From contig DTYO01000176.1 in assembly GCA_012961845.1 (NCBI GenBank), forward strand, positions 1-9,258: a stretch of 9,258 nt of DNA, given 5' to 3'. This DNA is from Thermodesulfobacteriaceae bacterium (lineage in GTDB: Bacteria > Desulfobacterota > Dissulfuribacteria > Dissulfuribacterales > UBA3076). Positions 1-8,500 of the stretch are shown here, one piece after another; the stretch's first letter is position 1; the number at the start of each line of letters is the position of its first letter. The notes below the pieces were generated by a model, which was not told the origin of the DNA, did no database searches, and saw only the letters and a program-made list of their open reading frames with translations. A program made the translations under genes and the position numbers.

Positions 1-207
1 GGAAATCTCTTCTTCTTGCAGATTACATGACAGGCTGTCAAAATGTATGCGATTACAGGGTACTGCGGATAAAAGGCGGAAGTTGTGTCGCGGTGCTCTC
101 TGTATTTCGAGCGCCGGATGGCGCGTCAGACGTATGTTTTGTGATCGCATACCCCATTCTTTTGCCTGATTTACCTGTCCGGGATTGACAATTTTGGTGT
201 CAGTCAG

Positions 208-235
208 TTAGTTAGGTAATCAGATACTTTATAAT
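208..235 (+). promoter_or_regulatory. candidate sigma70-type promoter for fhs
   Basis: A perfect TATAAT lies at 230-235. A weak -35 candidate, TTAGTT (208-213), lies 16 bases upstream of it. A perfect TTGACA at 185-190 is too far from this -10 box, and its own 17-base-spaced partner (TTAGTT) is poor. Two overlapping weak promoters are therefore possible. The assignment rests on consensus matches only. Confidence 0.35.
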
Positions 236-239
236 TACC
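215..239. repeat. inverted repeat bracketing the fhs -10 box
   Basis: GGTAAT (215-220) and its exact reverse complement ATTACC (234-239) are separated by 13 bases and enclose the candidate -10 hexamer. A dyad in this place is typical of a repressor or activator operator, but six-base arms can arise by chance and no regulator is encoded in the window. Confidence 0.3.
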
Positions 240-315
240 GAATCAGATTTTAATAGAAAATTGCTGTTCGGAATTTTCAATTCCTGCTCTCCGGCATTTG
301 AAGCAGTCTGAAACA

Positions 316-327
316 GGTCTGCAGACC
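316..327. repeat. 12-base perfect palindrome in the fhs leader
   Basis: GGTCTGCAGACC is perfectly self-complementary. It overlaps two alternative hairpins: 303-322 (GCAG and CTG pairing with CAG and CTGC), and 323-340 (AGACCG, six-base loop, CGGTCT). These pairings are mutually exclusive, so the leader could fold in alternative ways. Function unknown. Confidence 0.35.
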
Positions 328-453
328 GGATGGGCGGTCTTCTCTCTGCTGACTTTCGGGGAAGGCCTGTGTGCATGGAGTTAGTGAGCTAAACGTCTTC
401 CAATCATATCTGATCGGGCGACCTGAAGAATAAATCAAGGAGGAGAAAAACTG

Positions 454-2217
454 ATGAATCTTGATCCCACTAAAATGGCGGATTGGCAGATTGCCGAAGC
501 TGCGGAAGAGAACATGAAAACAGTTTATCAACTGGGGGAGGAGCTGGGCCTTGATAAGGAAGAGCTGCTTCCTTACGGTCACTATGTGGCCAAAATTGAC
601 TATGCACGCACCATGGAGAGGCTGAAGGATCGGCCGGAGGGGAAGTATATCGATGTTACGGCAATTTCCCCCACCCCGCTTGGTGAAGGAAAGAGCACCA
701 GTGCAGTGGGCCTCATGGAGGGTATGGGTAAGAGGAACAAAAACGTAATAGGTGCCCTGCGGCAGCCGTCAGGAGGGCCGACCTTCAATATCAAAGGCAG
801 TGCAGCCGGTGGAGGACTGGCTCAGGTGATCCCTCTTTCCAAGTTTTCCCTGGGGCTTACAGGTGATATCAATGCCATTATGAATGCCCATAATCTGGGA
901 ATGGTGGCACTTACCGCCCGTATGCAGCATGAATCGAACTATACGGATGAACAGCTGGGTCAGAGAGGCCTCAAGCGCCTTAATGTACATCCGAAGAGTG
1001 TGGAATTCAGATGGATCATGGACTTTTGTGCCCAGTCGCTCAGGAACATCACCCTAGGTCTGGGGGGCCGTATGGACGGGTTGACCATGCAGAGTGGATT
1101 CAATATCGCTGTAAGCTCTGAAATAATGGCGATTCTGGCTGTGGCCAATGACCTGCAGGATCTCAGAGAAAGAATAGGGAAGATTGTTGTGGCCTACGAT
1201 CGTACCGGAAAGCCTATTACAACTGAAGATCTCGAGGTTGCTGGAGCAATGACGGCATGGATGGTGGAGGCCGTAAATCCGAATCTCATGCAGACTGTTG
1301 AAGGTCAGCCCTGTTTGATCCATGCCGGGCCTTTTGCCAACATAGCGATAGGCCAGTCATCGGTTATCGCCGACAAGATAGGACTCAAGCTTGGTGACTA
1401 TCTCATAACGGAGAGCGGTTTCGGCGCTGATATCGGTTTTGAGAAGTTCTGGAATCTCAAGTGCCGTTTCAGTGGTTTGAAGCCCAACTGCGCAGTAGTA
1501 GTGGCAACCATCAGAGCATTGAAATGCCATGGAGGAGCTCCGATTCCACGACCAGGAATGCCCATGCCTGAGGAATACAATACAGAAAATGTGGAATGGG
1601 TGGAAAAGGGTACAGCCAATCTTCTGCACCATATCGAGACTGTCAAGAAGGCGGGGATCAACCCCGTGGTCTGCATCAATGCCTTCTATACCGATACCAA
1701 GGATGAGATTGTTGCCTGCCGCAGACTCTGCGAGGCTGCAGGAGCCAGGGTGGCAGTCTCCGAGCACTGGGAGAAGGGGGGAGAAGGCGCCCTCGAGTTC
1801 GCCGATGCAGTCATAGATGCCTGTGAAGAAGACAATGAGTTCCGCTTCCTCTATGATCTGGATATGCCCCTTAGAGAAAGGATCGAAGTCATTACCAGGG
1901 AAGTCTATGGCGGTGACGGTGTAACTTACAGCCCTGAGGCTGCTGCCAAGGCAGAAAAGATGGAAAAGGATCCGGAGATCTCCAAGCTGGGTACGTGCAT
2001 GGTTAAAACACATCTGAGCCTGTCGGATAATCCGGCTCTGAAAGGTGTGCCGGGAGGATGGACCCTGCACGTCAGAGATATACTTACTTACAAGGGGGCC
2101 GGCTTTGTGGTGCCGGTGGCTGGCGCTATCAGTCTGATGCCGGGTACCGGTTCCGATCCGGCATATCGGAGAATAGATGTGGATACGGATACAGGCAAGG
2201 TCAGGGGCCTTTTCTAA
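454..2217 (+). CDS. fhs: formate--tetrahydrofolate ligase
   Basis: ATP-dependent ligation of formate to tetrahydrofolate giving 10-formyl-THF, the entry step of the methyl branch of the Wood-Ljungdahl pathway; cytoplasmic. The 587-residue product is slightly longer than the usual ~555-560. Visible family motifs are a P-loop-like TPLGEGKST (74-82), RQPSGGPT (103-110) followed by the glycine-rich NIKGSAAGGG (112-121), TGDINAI (137-143 region), the PROSITE-type signature VATIRALKCHGG (about 350-361), and the C-terminal MPGTGSDPAYRRIDVD (about 562-577). The start is chosen because AAGGAGGAG (437-445) lies eight bases before the ATG and the protein aligns from its first residues with the family. 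It is first in a run of pathway genes and is followed by a terminator-like hairpin, so it may be partly transcribed alone. Identity is confident. Confidence 0.97.
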   Translation: MNLDPTKMADWQIAEAAEENMKTVYQLGEELGLDKEELLPYGHYVAKIDYARTMERLKDRPEGKYIDVTAISPTPLGEGKSTSAVGLMEGMGKRNKNVIGALRQPSGGPTFNIKGSAAGGGLAQVIPLSKFSLGLTGDINAIMNAHNLGMVALTARMQHESNYTDEQLGQRGLKRLNVHPKSVEFRWIMDFCAQSLRNITLGLGGRMDGLTMQSGFNIAVSSEIMAILAVANDLQDLRERIGKIVVAYDRTGKPITTEDLEVAGAMTAWMVEAVNPNLMQTVEGQPCLIHAGPFANIAIGQSSVIADKIGLKLGDYLITESGFGADIGFEKFWNLKCRFSGLKPNCAVVVATIRALKCHGGAPIPRPGMPMPEEYNTENVEWVEKGTANLLHHIETVKKAGINPVVCINAFYTDTKDEIVACRRLCEAAGARVAVSEHWEKGGEGALEFADAVIDACEEDNEFRFLYDLDMPLRERIEVITREVYGGDGVTYSPEAAAKAEKMEKDPEISKLGTCMVKTHLSLSDNPALKGVPGGWTLHVRDILTYKGAGFVVPVAGAISLMPGTGSDPAYRRIDVDTDTGKVRGLF

Positions 2218-2233
2218 GAGCGGGTATAAAAGC

Positions 2234-2273
2234 CCCGTCTGCTCTGGGGAGATTTTCCCCTGGGGCAGGCGGG
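2234..2273 (+). terminator. terminator-like hairpin after fhs
   Basis: Starting 17 bases past the fhs stop, 2234-2249 can pair with 2258-2273 over 16 base pairs, including four G-U wobbles, around an eight-base loop (AGATTTTC). The stem is very stable but is followed by TGTTACTGCTAC rather than a clean T-run. It may be an inefficient terminator, an RNA-stabilising hairpin, or an attenuator that reduces read-through into folD. Confidence 0.55.
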
Positions 2274-2314
2274 TGTTACTGCTACTAAAAAAATAACACA
2301 AAATTTAACATAAT

Positions 2315-2355
2315 TTTAACCGGCAGGACGCATTGTAATCTTCTGTCGGGTTAAA
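2315..2355 (+). other. imperfect hairpin in fhs-folD gap
   Basis: TTTAACCGGCAG (2315-2326) pairs with CTGTCGGGTTAAA (2343-2355) over 12 base pairs, with one bulged G and one G-U pair, around a 16-base loop. The surrounding sequence is A/T-rich, so some pairing is expected by chance. It could be a regulatory dyad or part of the folD leader. No known riboswitch class is recognised. Confidence 0.3.
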
Positions 2356-2419
2356 TAGAATTGTTTTACACAGTTTTTGGTGTCGGATCATTTTTTGCAT
2401 GACTTAATGTTCCCATTGT

Positions 2420-2467
2420 CCAGCATGGGTGCTGGCCTCATGCCTTGAAAGTGTATCCTTTCAGGGC
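2420..2467 (+). promoter_or_regulatory. two tandem hairpins just upstream of folD
   Basis: The first hairpin is CCAGCA, loop TGGG, TGCTGG (2420-2435). The second is GCCTTGAAAG, loop TGTATC, CTTTCAGGGC (2442-2467), ten base pairs with one G-U. They are separated by six bases and end 17 bases before the folD ribosome binding site GGAGG (2485-2489). No T-run follows, so they are not standard terminators. Their position suits a translational or mRNA-stability element, but this is inferred from folding by eye. Confidence 0.35.
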
Positions 2468-2493
2468 GGAAAAATACGATTAGTGGAGGAATA

Positions 2494-3381
2494 ATGGCAA
2501 CCAAGATTATCAGTGGAACCGAGATAGCTAAACAGATTAGAGAAGAACTGAAGACAGAAGTTGCAGAAATGAAAGAAAAACATGGAGTGACACCAGGCCT
2601 TGTTACTGTTCTGGTGGGTGAGAGTCCGGCTTCTGTCTCTTATGTAACTGCCAAGCAGCGTACGGCACACGATCTTGGTTTTCATTCAGTTCAGGATAAT
2701 CAGCCGGAAGATATTACTGAGGATGATCTGGTTGCACTCATAGAAAAATATAACCAGGATCCCGCAATTCACGGTATTCTGGTCCAGCTTCCTCTCCCTC
2801 GGCATATTGAAGAAAGCAGGATAATCTTTGCCATAGATCCAGATAAAGATGTAGACGGCTTCCATCCTGTCAACGTGGGCAAGATGGTAATCGGAGAACA
2901 GTGTTTCCTACCATGCACCCCTGCGGGTATCATGGAGATGATTATACGAACAGGGATTGAAACAAGCGGGGCTGAAGCTGTCATAGTCGGAAGGAGCAAT
3001 ATCGTAGGCAAGCCGATGGCGAATCTGATGCTGCAGAAGCGCGAGGGTGGAAACGCCACGGTGACCCTGTGTCATACCCGGACCAAAGACATGGCTTTCC
3101 ACACCAGGCGGGCGGATATACTCATTGTGGCTGCCGGGCGTCCGAAGGTCGTCACCGCCGACATGGTAAAGGAGGGTGTAGCTGTGATCGACGTAGGAGT
3201 AAACCGGATAGGGAAGACTCCGGAGGGCAAGGCCATATTATGCGGTGATGTGGATTTCGAGGCTGTCAAGGAGAAGGCGTCTGCCATTACGCCCGTTCCA
3301 GGCGGAGTCGGTCCCATGACCATTACTATGCTTATGAAAAATACAGTTCAGGCAGCCAGGCAGATTTCAGGCATAGCCTGA
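2494..3381 (+). CDS. folD: bifunctional methylenetetrahydrofolate dehydrogenase / methenyltetrahydrofolate cyclohydrolase
   Basis: Interconverts 10-formyl-THF, 5,10-methenyl-THF and 5,10-methylene-THF using NAD(P), the second and third steps of the methyl branch after Fhs; cytoplasmic, usually a dimer. The 295-residue length is typical. Catalytic-domain landmarks are Tyr50 and Lys54 (YVTAK, the family's catalytic lysine), QLPLP (98-102) with Gln98, and DVDGFHPVN with Asp121. The Rossmann nucleotide-binding domain shows VGRSNIVGKP (165-174), and the C-terminal signature PGGVGPMT is at 269-276. The ATG is preceded by GGAGG (2485-2489). No separate cyclohydrolase (fchA) is present, consistent with the bifunctional enzyme. 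The gene follows fhs by 276 bases and precedes cooS by 90 bases with no terminator visible, so read-through into cooS is plausible. Confidence 0.97.
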   Translation: MATKIISGTEIAKQIREELKTEVAEMKEKHGVTPGLVTVLVGESPASVSYVTAKQRTAHDLGFHSVQDNQPEDITEDDLVALIEKYNQDPAIHGILVQLPLPRHIEESRIIFAIDPDKDVDGFHPVNVGKMVIGEQCFLPCTPAGIMEMIIRTGIETSGAEAVIVGRSNIVGKPMANLMLQKREGGNATVTLCHTRTKDMAFHTRRADILIVAAGRPKVVTADMVKEGVAVIDVGVNRIGKTPEGKAILCGDVDFEAVKEKASAITPVPGGVGPMTITMLMKNTVQAARQISGIA

Positions 3382-3420
3382 CACATTTTTCAGGGGAGCA
3401 GACAGTGTCGAGGCGATTTG

Positions 3421-3450
3421 TTGACAAGCCCATTATGAACACAATATCCC
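3421..3450 (+). promoter_or_regulatory. weak candidate promoter for cooS
   Basis: A perfect TTGACA (3421-3426) is followed after 18 bases by TATCCC (3445-3450), a poor -10 box. Transcription from it would begin almost at the cooS ribosome binding site AAAGGAGA (3458-3465), leaving a very short leader. Either this is a minor promoter or cooS is read from upstream. Confidence 0.25.
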
Positions 3451-3471
3451 TCTGAAAAAAGGAGAATTATC

Positions 3472-5466
3472 ATGGATCTCAGTAAACGATTTGATAAGGC
3501 CAACGGTGGTTGTCCAAGCATCCAGTGCGAAGCCAACCGTGAAGTGCTGTGCAATTCCTGTGCAGAGGGCGCTATTACTGCAGCCCATAGGGTCTCAATG
3601 CGCAGTGTTGAGCCGTGCCTGTTCGGCAAGGGCGGAACCTGCTGCCGAAACTGCAACATGGGGCCGTGCCAGATCATAGAAGGTGTGGACGAAATGATCG
3701 GAGTGTGCGGAGCGGATGCTGCTACGGTCGCCGCCCGCAATTTCAGCCGTATCATTGCAGGTGGGGCGGCTGCTCATATGGATCACGGCAGAGGGGTTGC
3801 TCTTGCATTTCTTGCCACGGCGAAAGGCGAGACTCCGTATGAAATTAAAGACACTTTCAAGTTGAGAGAGACTGCCGTCAGGGTGGGTATCGATCCAGCT
3901 GAAAAGGACACCATTGATCTTGCCGTTGAGGTGGGAGAAAAGCTGGTGAGCGAATTCGGGCAGCAGGAAGGTGTTCTGGCATTCATGAAGAGGGCGCCAA
4001 AGACAACGCAGGAGATGTGGACCAGGCTGGGTATCTGGCCTCGGGGGGTGGACCGTGAAGTGGTCGAGCTGATGCACAGGACCCATATGGGTGTGGACCA
4101 GCATCACGAAAGCCTGCTGTTTCAGGCGGTTCGATGTGCTCTGGCCGACGGATGGGGTGCGTCTATGATTGCTACCGAACTGTCCGATATCATGTTTGGC
4201 ACCCCTGTCCCCATCCGTACCAGGGTCAACATTGGTGTGCTCAAGGAAGATGAGGTCAATGTGACGGTTCACGGCCATGAACCGGTTCTGGCGGAAGCGC
4301 TGGCCATGGTGACCCATGATCCTGAAGTGGTGGATGCCTGCAGGAAGGTCGGGGCCAAGGGAGTGAATCTCGCCGGGGTGTGCTGTACAGGCAATGAGAT
4401 ACTGATGCGCAGGGGACTGCCTATTGCAGGAAGTTTTGTGCAGCAGGAGGTGGTTCTGGCCACCGGAGCCGTTGAGGCTATGGTAGTGGACGTGCAGTGT
4501 ATCATGCAGGGGGTCTCTCCGGTCGCCAAGCATTATCATACCCAGCTGATCACCACGTCCGACAGGGCAAAGATCCCGGGCGCCAAACACATACAGTTTG
4601 ATGAACACAGGGCCTTGGATGTGGCCAAGCAGATCGTTATGGAGGCCATCCAGAAATATCCCGAGCGAGGAAAACATTTCATTCCAAAACATGAAATGGA
4701 TGTTGTGGCAGGTTTCAGCCATGAAACCATCAACTATATCCTCGGCGGGCGTTTCAGGGGATCCTACAAGCCGCTGAACGACAACATAGCCAATGGGCGA
4801 ATAAGGGGCGTGGCTGCAATCGTGGGCTGCGACAACTACAAGGTTATGGATGAAGTTCACATCGAACTGGCCAGGGAGCTGATCGCGAACGACGTGCTGG
4901 TCCTGGTCACAGGCTGTGCCGCAACCGGAATTGGGCGGGAAGGTCTGCTGTCTCCGGAAGCCCTGGATATGGCTGGCGACGGTCTTAAAGAGGTCTTGGA
5001 GGCCGTTGGGTGTCCTCCGGTGCTTCACATGGGGTCATGTGTGGATAACAGCAGAATCCTCATTGCAGCTACCGAGATGGTTAATACTGGGGGGCTCGGC
5101 AACAGTATCAGCGACCTGCCTGCTATCGGGTGTGCACCGCAGTGGATGAGTGAGAAGGCTGTTTCCATCGGGCAGTATTTTGTGTCCAGCGGGGCTGCTG
5201 TGATATTCGGTCCTGATTTTCCTACTTCCGGTTCCAGGGTAGTTACAGACTACTGTTTCAAGGAAATGGAGAATCTTTACGGAGCAGTATGGGATGTGGC
5301 CCAGTCAGCCAATGAGTTCGCCAGTAAAATGATCGACAAGCTCGATCTCAAGCGCAAGAACCTCGGCCTTGACAAGAAGAAAGAGCGCGTGCTCTTCGAC
5401 ATGGCCATGAGACGCGATCTTGGCACCTCGGGCATTGATGGTGTGGGATGTCACGGTCCAGGTTAA
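3472..5466 (+). CDS. cooS: anaerobic Ni-Fe carbon monoxide dehydrogenase catalytic subunit
   Basis: Interconverts CO and CO2 at a Ni-Fe-S C-cluster; cytoplasmic homodimer, either monofunctional or paired with acetyl-CoA synthase. The product has 664 residues, within the family range. D- and B-cluster cysteines are Cys49, Cys57, Cys58, Cys61, Cys66 and Cys79. C-cluster ligands, matched from memory to the Carboxydothermus CODH-II set, are His269 (VHGHEP), Cys305 (AGVCCTGNE), Cys343 (VDVQC), Cys453 (VGCDN), Cys482 (TGCAA) and Cys523 (GSCVDNS), plus the catalytic lysine Lys562 (MSEKAVSIG). The catalytic set is therefore complete. Two oddities: four extra cysteines before the D-cluster (14, 19, 27, 30), and only two histidines (102, 105) in the helix that carries HxxHxxHxxH in CODH-II. 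The start has AAAGGAGA seven bases upstream. No cooC nickel chaperone or acs gene is in view. A strong terminator follows. Confidence 0.95.
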   Translation: MDLSKRFDKANGGCPSIQCEANREVLCNSCAEGAITAAHRVSMRSVEPCLFGKGGTCCRNCNMGPCQIIEGVDEMIGVCGADAATVAARNFSRIIAGGAAAHMDHGRGVALAFLATAKGETPYEIKDTFKLRETAVRVGIDPAEKDTIDLAVEVGEKLVSEFGQQEGVLAFMKRAPKTTQEMWTRLGIWPRGVDREVVELMHRTHMGVDQHHESLLFQAVRCALADGWGASMIATELSDIMFGTPVPIRTRVNIGVLKEDEVNVTVHGHEPVLAEALAMVTHDPEVVDACRKVGAKGVNLAGVCCTGNEILMRRGLPIAGSFVQQEVVLATGAVEAMVVDVQCIMQGVSPVAKHYHTQLITTSDRAKIPGAKHIQFDEHRALDVAKQIVMEAIQKYPERGKHFIPKHEMDVVAGFSHETINYILGGRFRGSYKPLNDNIANGRIRGVAAIVGCDNYKVMDEVHIELARELIANDVLVLVTGCAATGIGREGLLSPEALDMAGDGLKEVLEAVGCPPVLHMGSCVDNSRILIAATEMVNTGGLGNSISDLPAIGCAPQWMSEKAVSIGQYFVSSGAAVIFGPDFPTSGSRVVTDYCFKEMENLYGAVWDVAQSANEFASKMIDKLDLKRKNLGLDKKKERVLFDMAMRRDLGTSGIDGVGCHGPG

Positions 5467-5479
5467 ATATACGGTGATC

Positions 5480-5516
5480 CAGGCTTCCGGCTTATGGCCG
5501 GCAAGCCTGTTTCTTT
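5480..5516 (+). terminator. rho-independent terminator after cooS
   Basis: CAGGCTTCCGGC (5480-5491), loop TTATG, then GCCGG, one bulged C, and AAGCCTG (to 5509) form a 12-base-pair GC-rich stem. TTTCTTT (5510-5516) follows directly. It starts 13 bases after the cooS stop, so it probably ends the fhs-folD-cooS transcription and separates it from hdrA-mvhD. Confidence 0.85.
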
Positions 5517-5560
5517 AATTATGCCTGTTTTTTATTAACTGATATTTTCGGGGTTTTATT

Positions 5561-8500
5561 ATGAGTAAATCCGGTGCGATAATGGTCCTGGGAGGAGGGG
5601 TGGCCGGGGTGCAGACCGCCCTCGATCTGGCCGATCTGGGTTTTTATGTATACCTGGTGGAAAAAAAGGCATCCATCGGCGGGGTCATGGCCCAGCTGGA
5701 CAAGACTTTTCCAACGAATGATTGTTCATTGTGAATACTGGCACCCAAGCTGGTAGAGGCCGGTCGGTCTCCAAATATTGAAATCATAGCAAATGCCCGT
5801 TTGGAAGATCTGGAAGGGAAGCCTGGGCAGTTTACAGCTACTGTACACCAGGAACCCCGCTACATCGACGAAGACAAATGCACGTCCTGTGGTACCTGCA
5901 CCATGTACTGTCCCAAGCCCGTTGCGGACTTCTACAATGAAAGGCTTGATGTCACCAGGGCTCCGCATATAGATTACACCCAGGCAATTCCTGCAAGTTA
6001 CTACATTGATGCCAAGGAGTGCCTCAGGGTAAACTTCGAGACCTGTAATCTCTGTGCTCAGACGTGTACTGCGAAAGCCATCGATTTTTCTCAGAAGCCC
6101 GCCAAACATAAACTTGATGTGGGCGCAGTGGTTATGGCTCCCGGGTTCGGGCGTATAGATCAGGAAGTTCTCGAAAAATTCGGATACGGGAAATATCCGA
6201 ATGTGGTCACAAGCCTTGAATTCGAGCGCCTGACATGTGCTTCAGGGCCTACCGAGGGACATGTAGTCCGTTTTTCTGATGAAAAGGCACCCGGGAAAAT
6301 AGCATTTCTTCAGTGTGTAGGTTCCCGCGACGAGAGCTGCGGCAACGGTTTCTGTTCATCCGTGTGCTGTATGTATGCCGTGAAGGAGGCTTCTGTTGCA
6401 AAGGAGCACGAACCGGACCTAGATATCGCACTCTTTTTCATGGACGTCAGGACGCAGGGCAAGGGGTTTGATGATGCCCGCAAGCGTGCAGAGGAAAAGT
6501 ACGGTCTCAGAGTGATCAGGGCCAGGGTGCCGAGAATTGCTCAGGTAGACGGTCGGCTCGGCCTTTCCTGGACTACCGATGATGGAGAATCCCATTCAGA
6601 ACTATTCGACATGGTGGTTTTGTCAGTGGGGCTGTGTGCCCCTGAAGACGCGAGGGATATTGCCGGTCTGGCAGGTTTTGAGCTGAACCACTATGGATTC
6701 TGTAAGACGTCTTCTGCGGATCCGCTTGCTACCACCAGAGACGGTATCCTGGTTGCCGGGGCGTTTCAGGGGCCTAAAGATGTTCCTGAGAGCGTTACCC
6801 AGGCCTCCGGTGCGGCTGCAGCAGCTTCTGAAATGCTGGCCGATGGGCGAAATACCCGGACGGTCACAGAGACATTCCCGGATGAAGATACTGAACTTGA
6901 GGCCGAAGAACCCAGGATCGGGGTCTTCGTATGCCACTGCGGTGTGAATATTGCGGGTGTGGTCGATGTCAAGGCCGTTCGGGATTACGCGGCAACTCTC
7001 CCGGGTGTTGTCCTCTATGAAAATACCCTCTACTCCTGTTCCCAGGATGCTTTGACTACTCTGGCGGAAAAGATTGCCAAGAATCGCCTTAACAGGGTGG
7101 TGATAGCCGCCTGTTCGCCGAGGACTCACGAACCCCTTTTCCAGGCAACCCTGAGGTCGGTGGGGCTCAATCCCGCCCTTATAGAAATGGCCAATATCAG
7201 GGATCAATGTTCATGGGTCCACTCACAGGAGCCTGAAGCAGCAACTGAAAAGGCCAAGGATCTTGTGAGGATGGCTGCTGCAAAGGCGGCGCTGCTGCAG
7301 CCTCTTGAACAGCCGACCGTGGATGTTACACCAAAGGCTTTGGTCATCGGCGGAGGTGCCGCAGGCATGACGGCTGCTCTTAGCATTGCTGATCAGGGTT
7401 ATGAAACCGTTCTGGTGGAGCGGAGCAAGGAGCTTGGAGGCAACCTGAAGCGAGTACGGTTTCTGCTTGATGGCGCCGATCCGGGCAAGGTCCTGAAAGG
7501 CCTTGTGAAACGGGTAAAGAAAAATCCCAGGATTGAAGTCAGGCTCAAGGCGAGTGTAGAGAGTATTTCGGGCTATGTAGGTAATTTTACTACTACAATA
7601 GCCGTTGGAAAGAAGACAGAGCTTGTGAATCACGGTGTTGTTGTAATAGCAACCGGAGGGCAGGAGTACAGGTTAGATTCCTACCTCTACGGAGAGAGCA
7701 AGCGTGTCCTGACTCAGCTGGAGTTGGAAGAGAGACTGGCCAGGGGAAAGACCGGCCTCAGAAATGTCAGGAATGTCGTCATGATCCAGTGTGTGGGCAG
7801 CAGGGGGGAAGATCTGAATTACTGCAGCAGGCTGTGCTGTACTCAGGCGGTAAAGAACGCCCTCAGGATCAAGGAGCTGAGACCCGAGACTGATGTCTAT
7901 GTGCTGTATCGAGACATGCGCACCTATGGGTTTGCTGAGGATGCCTACCGCGAGGCCAGAAAACAGGGCGTGATCTTTCTCCGGTATGATCCTGAGAGAA
8001 GACCGGAGGTGCTGAAAGTCGGGAGGGGAATAAAGGTCAGGGTGTTTGACCGTCTGCTCGGCGAAGATATCGACATTCCGGCCAATATAGTTGCCTTGTC
8101 AGTGGGGGTGGCCCCCGGTGAAAACGATGAACTTTCCAAAATAGTGAAAGCCTCGCTGACCTCTGATGGATTCTTCCTGGAGGCTCATGCCAAGCTCAGG
8201 CCGGTAGAGACCGCAGTCGACGGAGTCTATCTGTGCGGCCTTGCTCATGGCCCCAAGGCACTTGATGAGTCAGTCGCTCAGGCCAAGGCTGCCGCAGGAA
8301 AAGCTGCGGTTCCCCTTGCCAAGGGCAAGGTGCCCGTTGCGCCGCTGGTCTCTCATGTTGACAAGGACAAGTGTATCGGATGCGGCATCTGTGAAAAACT
8401 TTGTCCCTTCAATGCAATAAATATGGTTAAAGAAGGAAAGAGAAAAAAGGCGGAAACACTCACCGCCTCCTGCAAATGCTGCGGTATATGTGCCTCTCAT

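Larger units (their letters stand above)
1..453. other. non-coding region upstream of fhs
   Basis: No recognisable gene is visible here. Two overlapping frames on the + strand are open from the window edge (2 to about 169, and 3 to 188), but their translations are short and match no family I know. They could be chance or the tail of an upstream gene. The stretch holds a short hairpin at 111-124 (GCGCC/GGCGC), a TTGACA at 185-190, tetranucleotide repeats at 200-216 (GTCAGTCAGTTAGTTAG), a perfect TATAAT at 230-235 with flanking inverted repeats, and a 12-base palindrome at 316-327. If transcription starts near 242, fhs has a leader of roughly 210 bases. Confidence 0.6.

Noticed and set aside
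2..188. carboxy-terminal end of an upstream gene in frame 2 or 3
   Set aside because: Both frames are open at once, the translations match nothing I know, and frame 2 is arginine- and cysteine-heavy in a way typical of non-coding DNA. Sequence to the left would settle it.
1357..2301. 314-codon open frame on the minus strand opposite fhs
   Set aside because: It is a shadow of the well-conserved fhs frame, with no recognisable domain and no credible ribosome binding site context.
2281..2493. a tetrahydrofolate riboswitch before folD
   Set aside because: I see hairpins but not the conserved core of the THF riboswitch class, which is known mainly from Firmicutes folate transport and synthesis genes.
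3595..5028. 477-codon open frame on the minus strand opposite cooS
   Set aside because: It lies wholly inside cooS, whose cluster ligands are all conserved. The antisense translation has no family resemblance and a composition typical of a shadow frame.
5732..5734. hdrA as a pseudogene broken by a nonsense mutation
   Set aside because: The TGA falls exactly on a conserved cysteine column, no other stop or frameshift occurs in 1010 codons, a SECIS-like hairpin follows at the right distance, and the neighbouring partner gene shows the same pattern.
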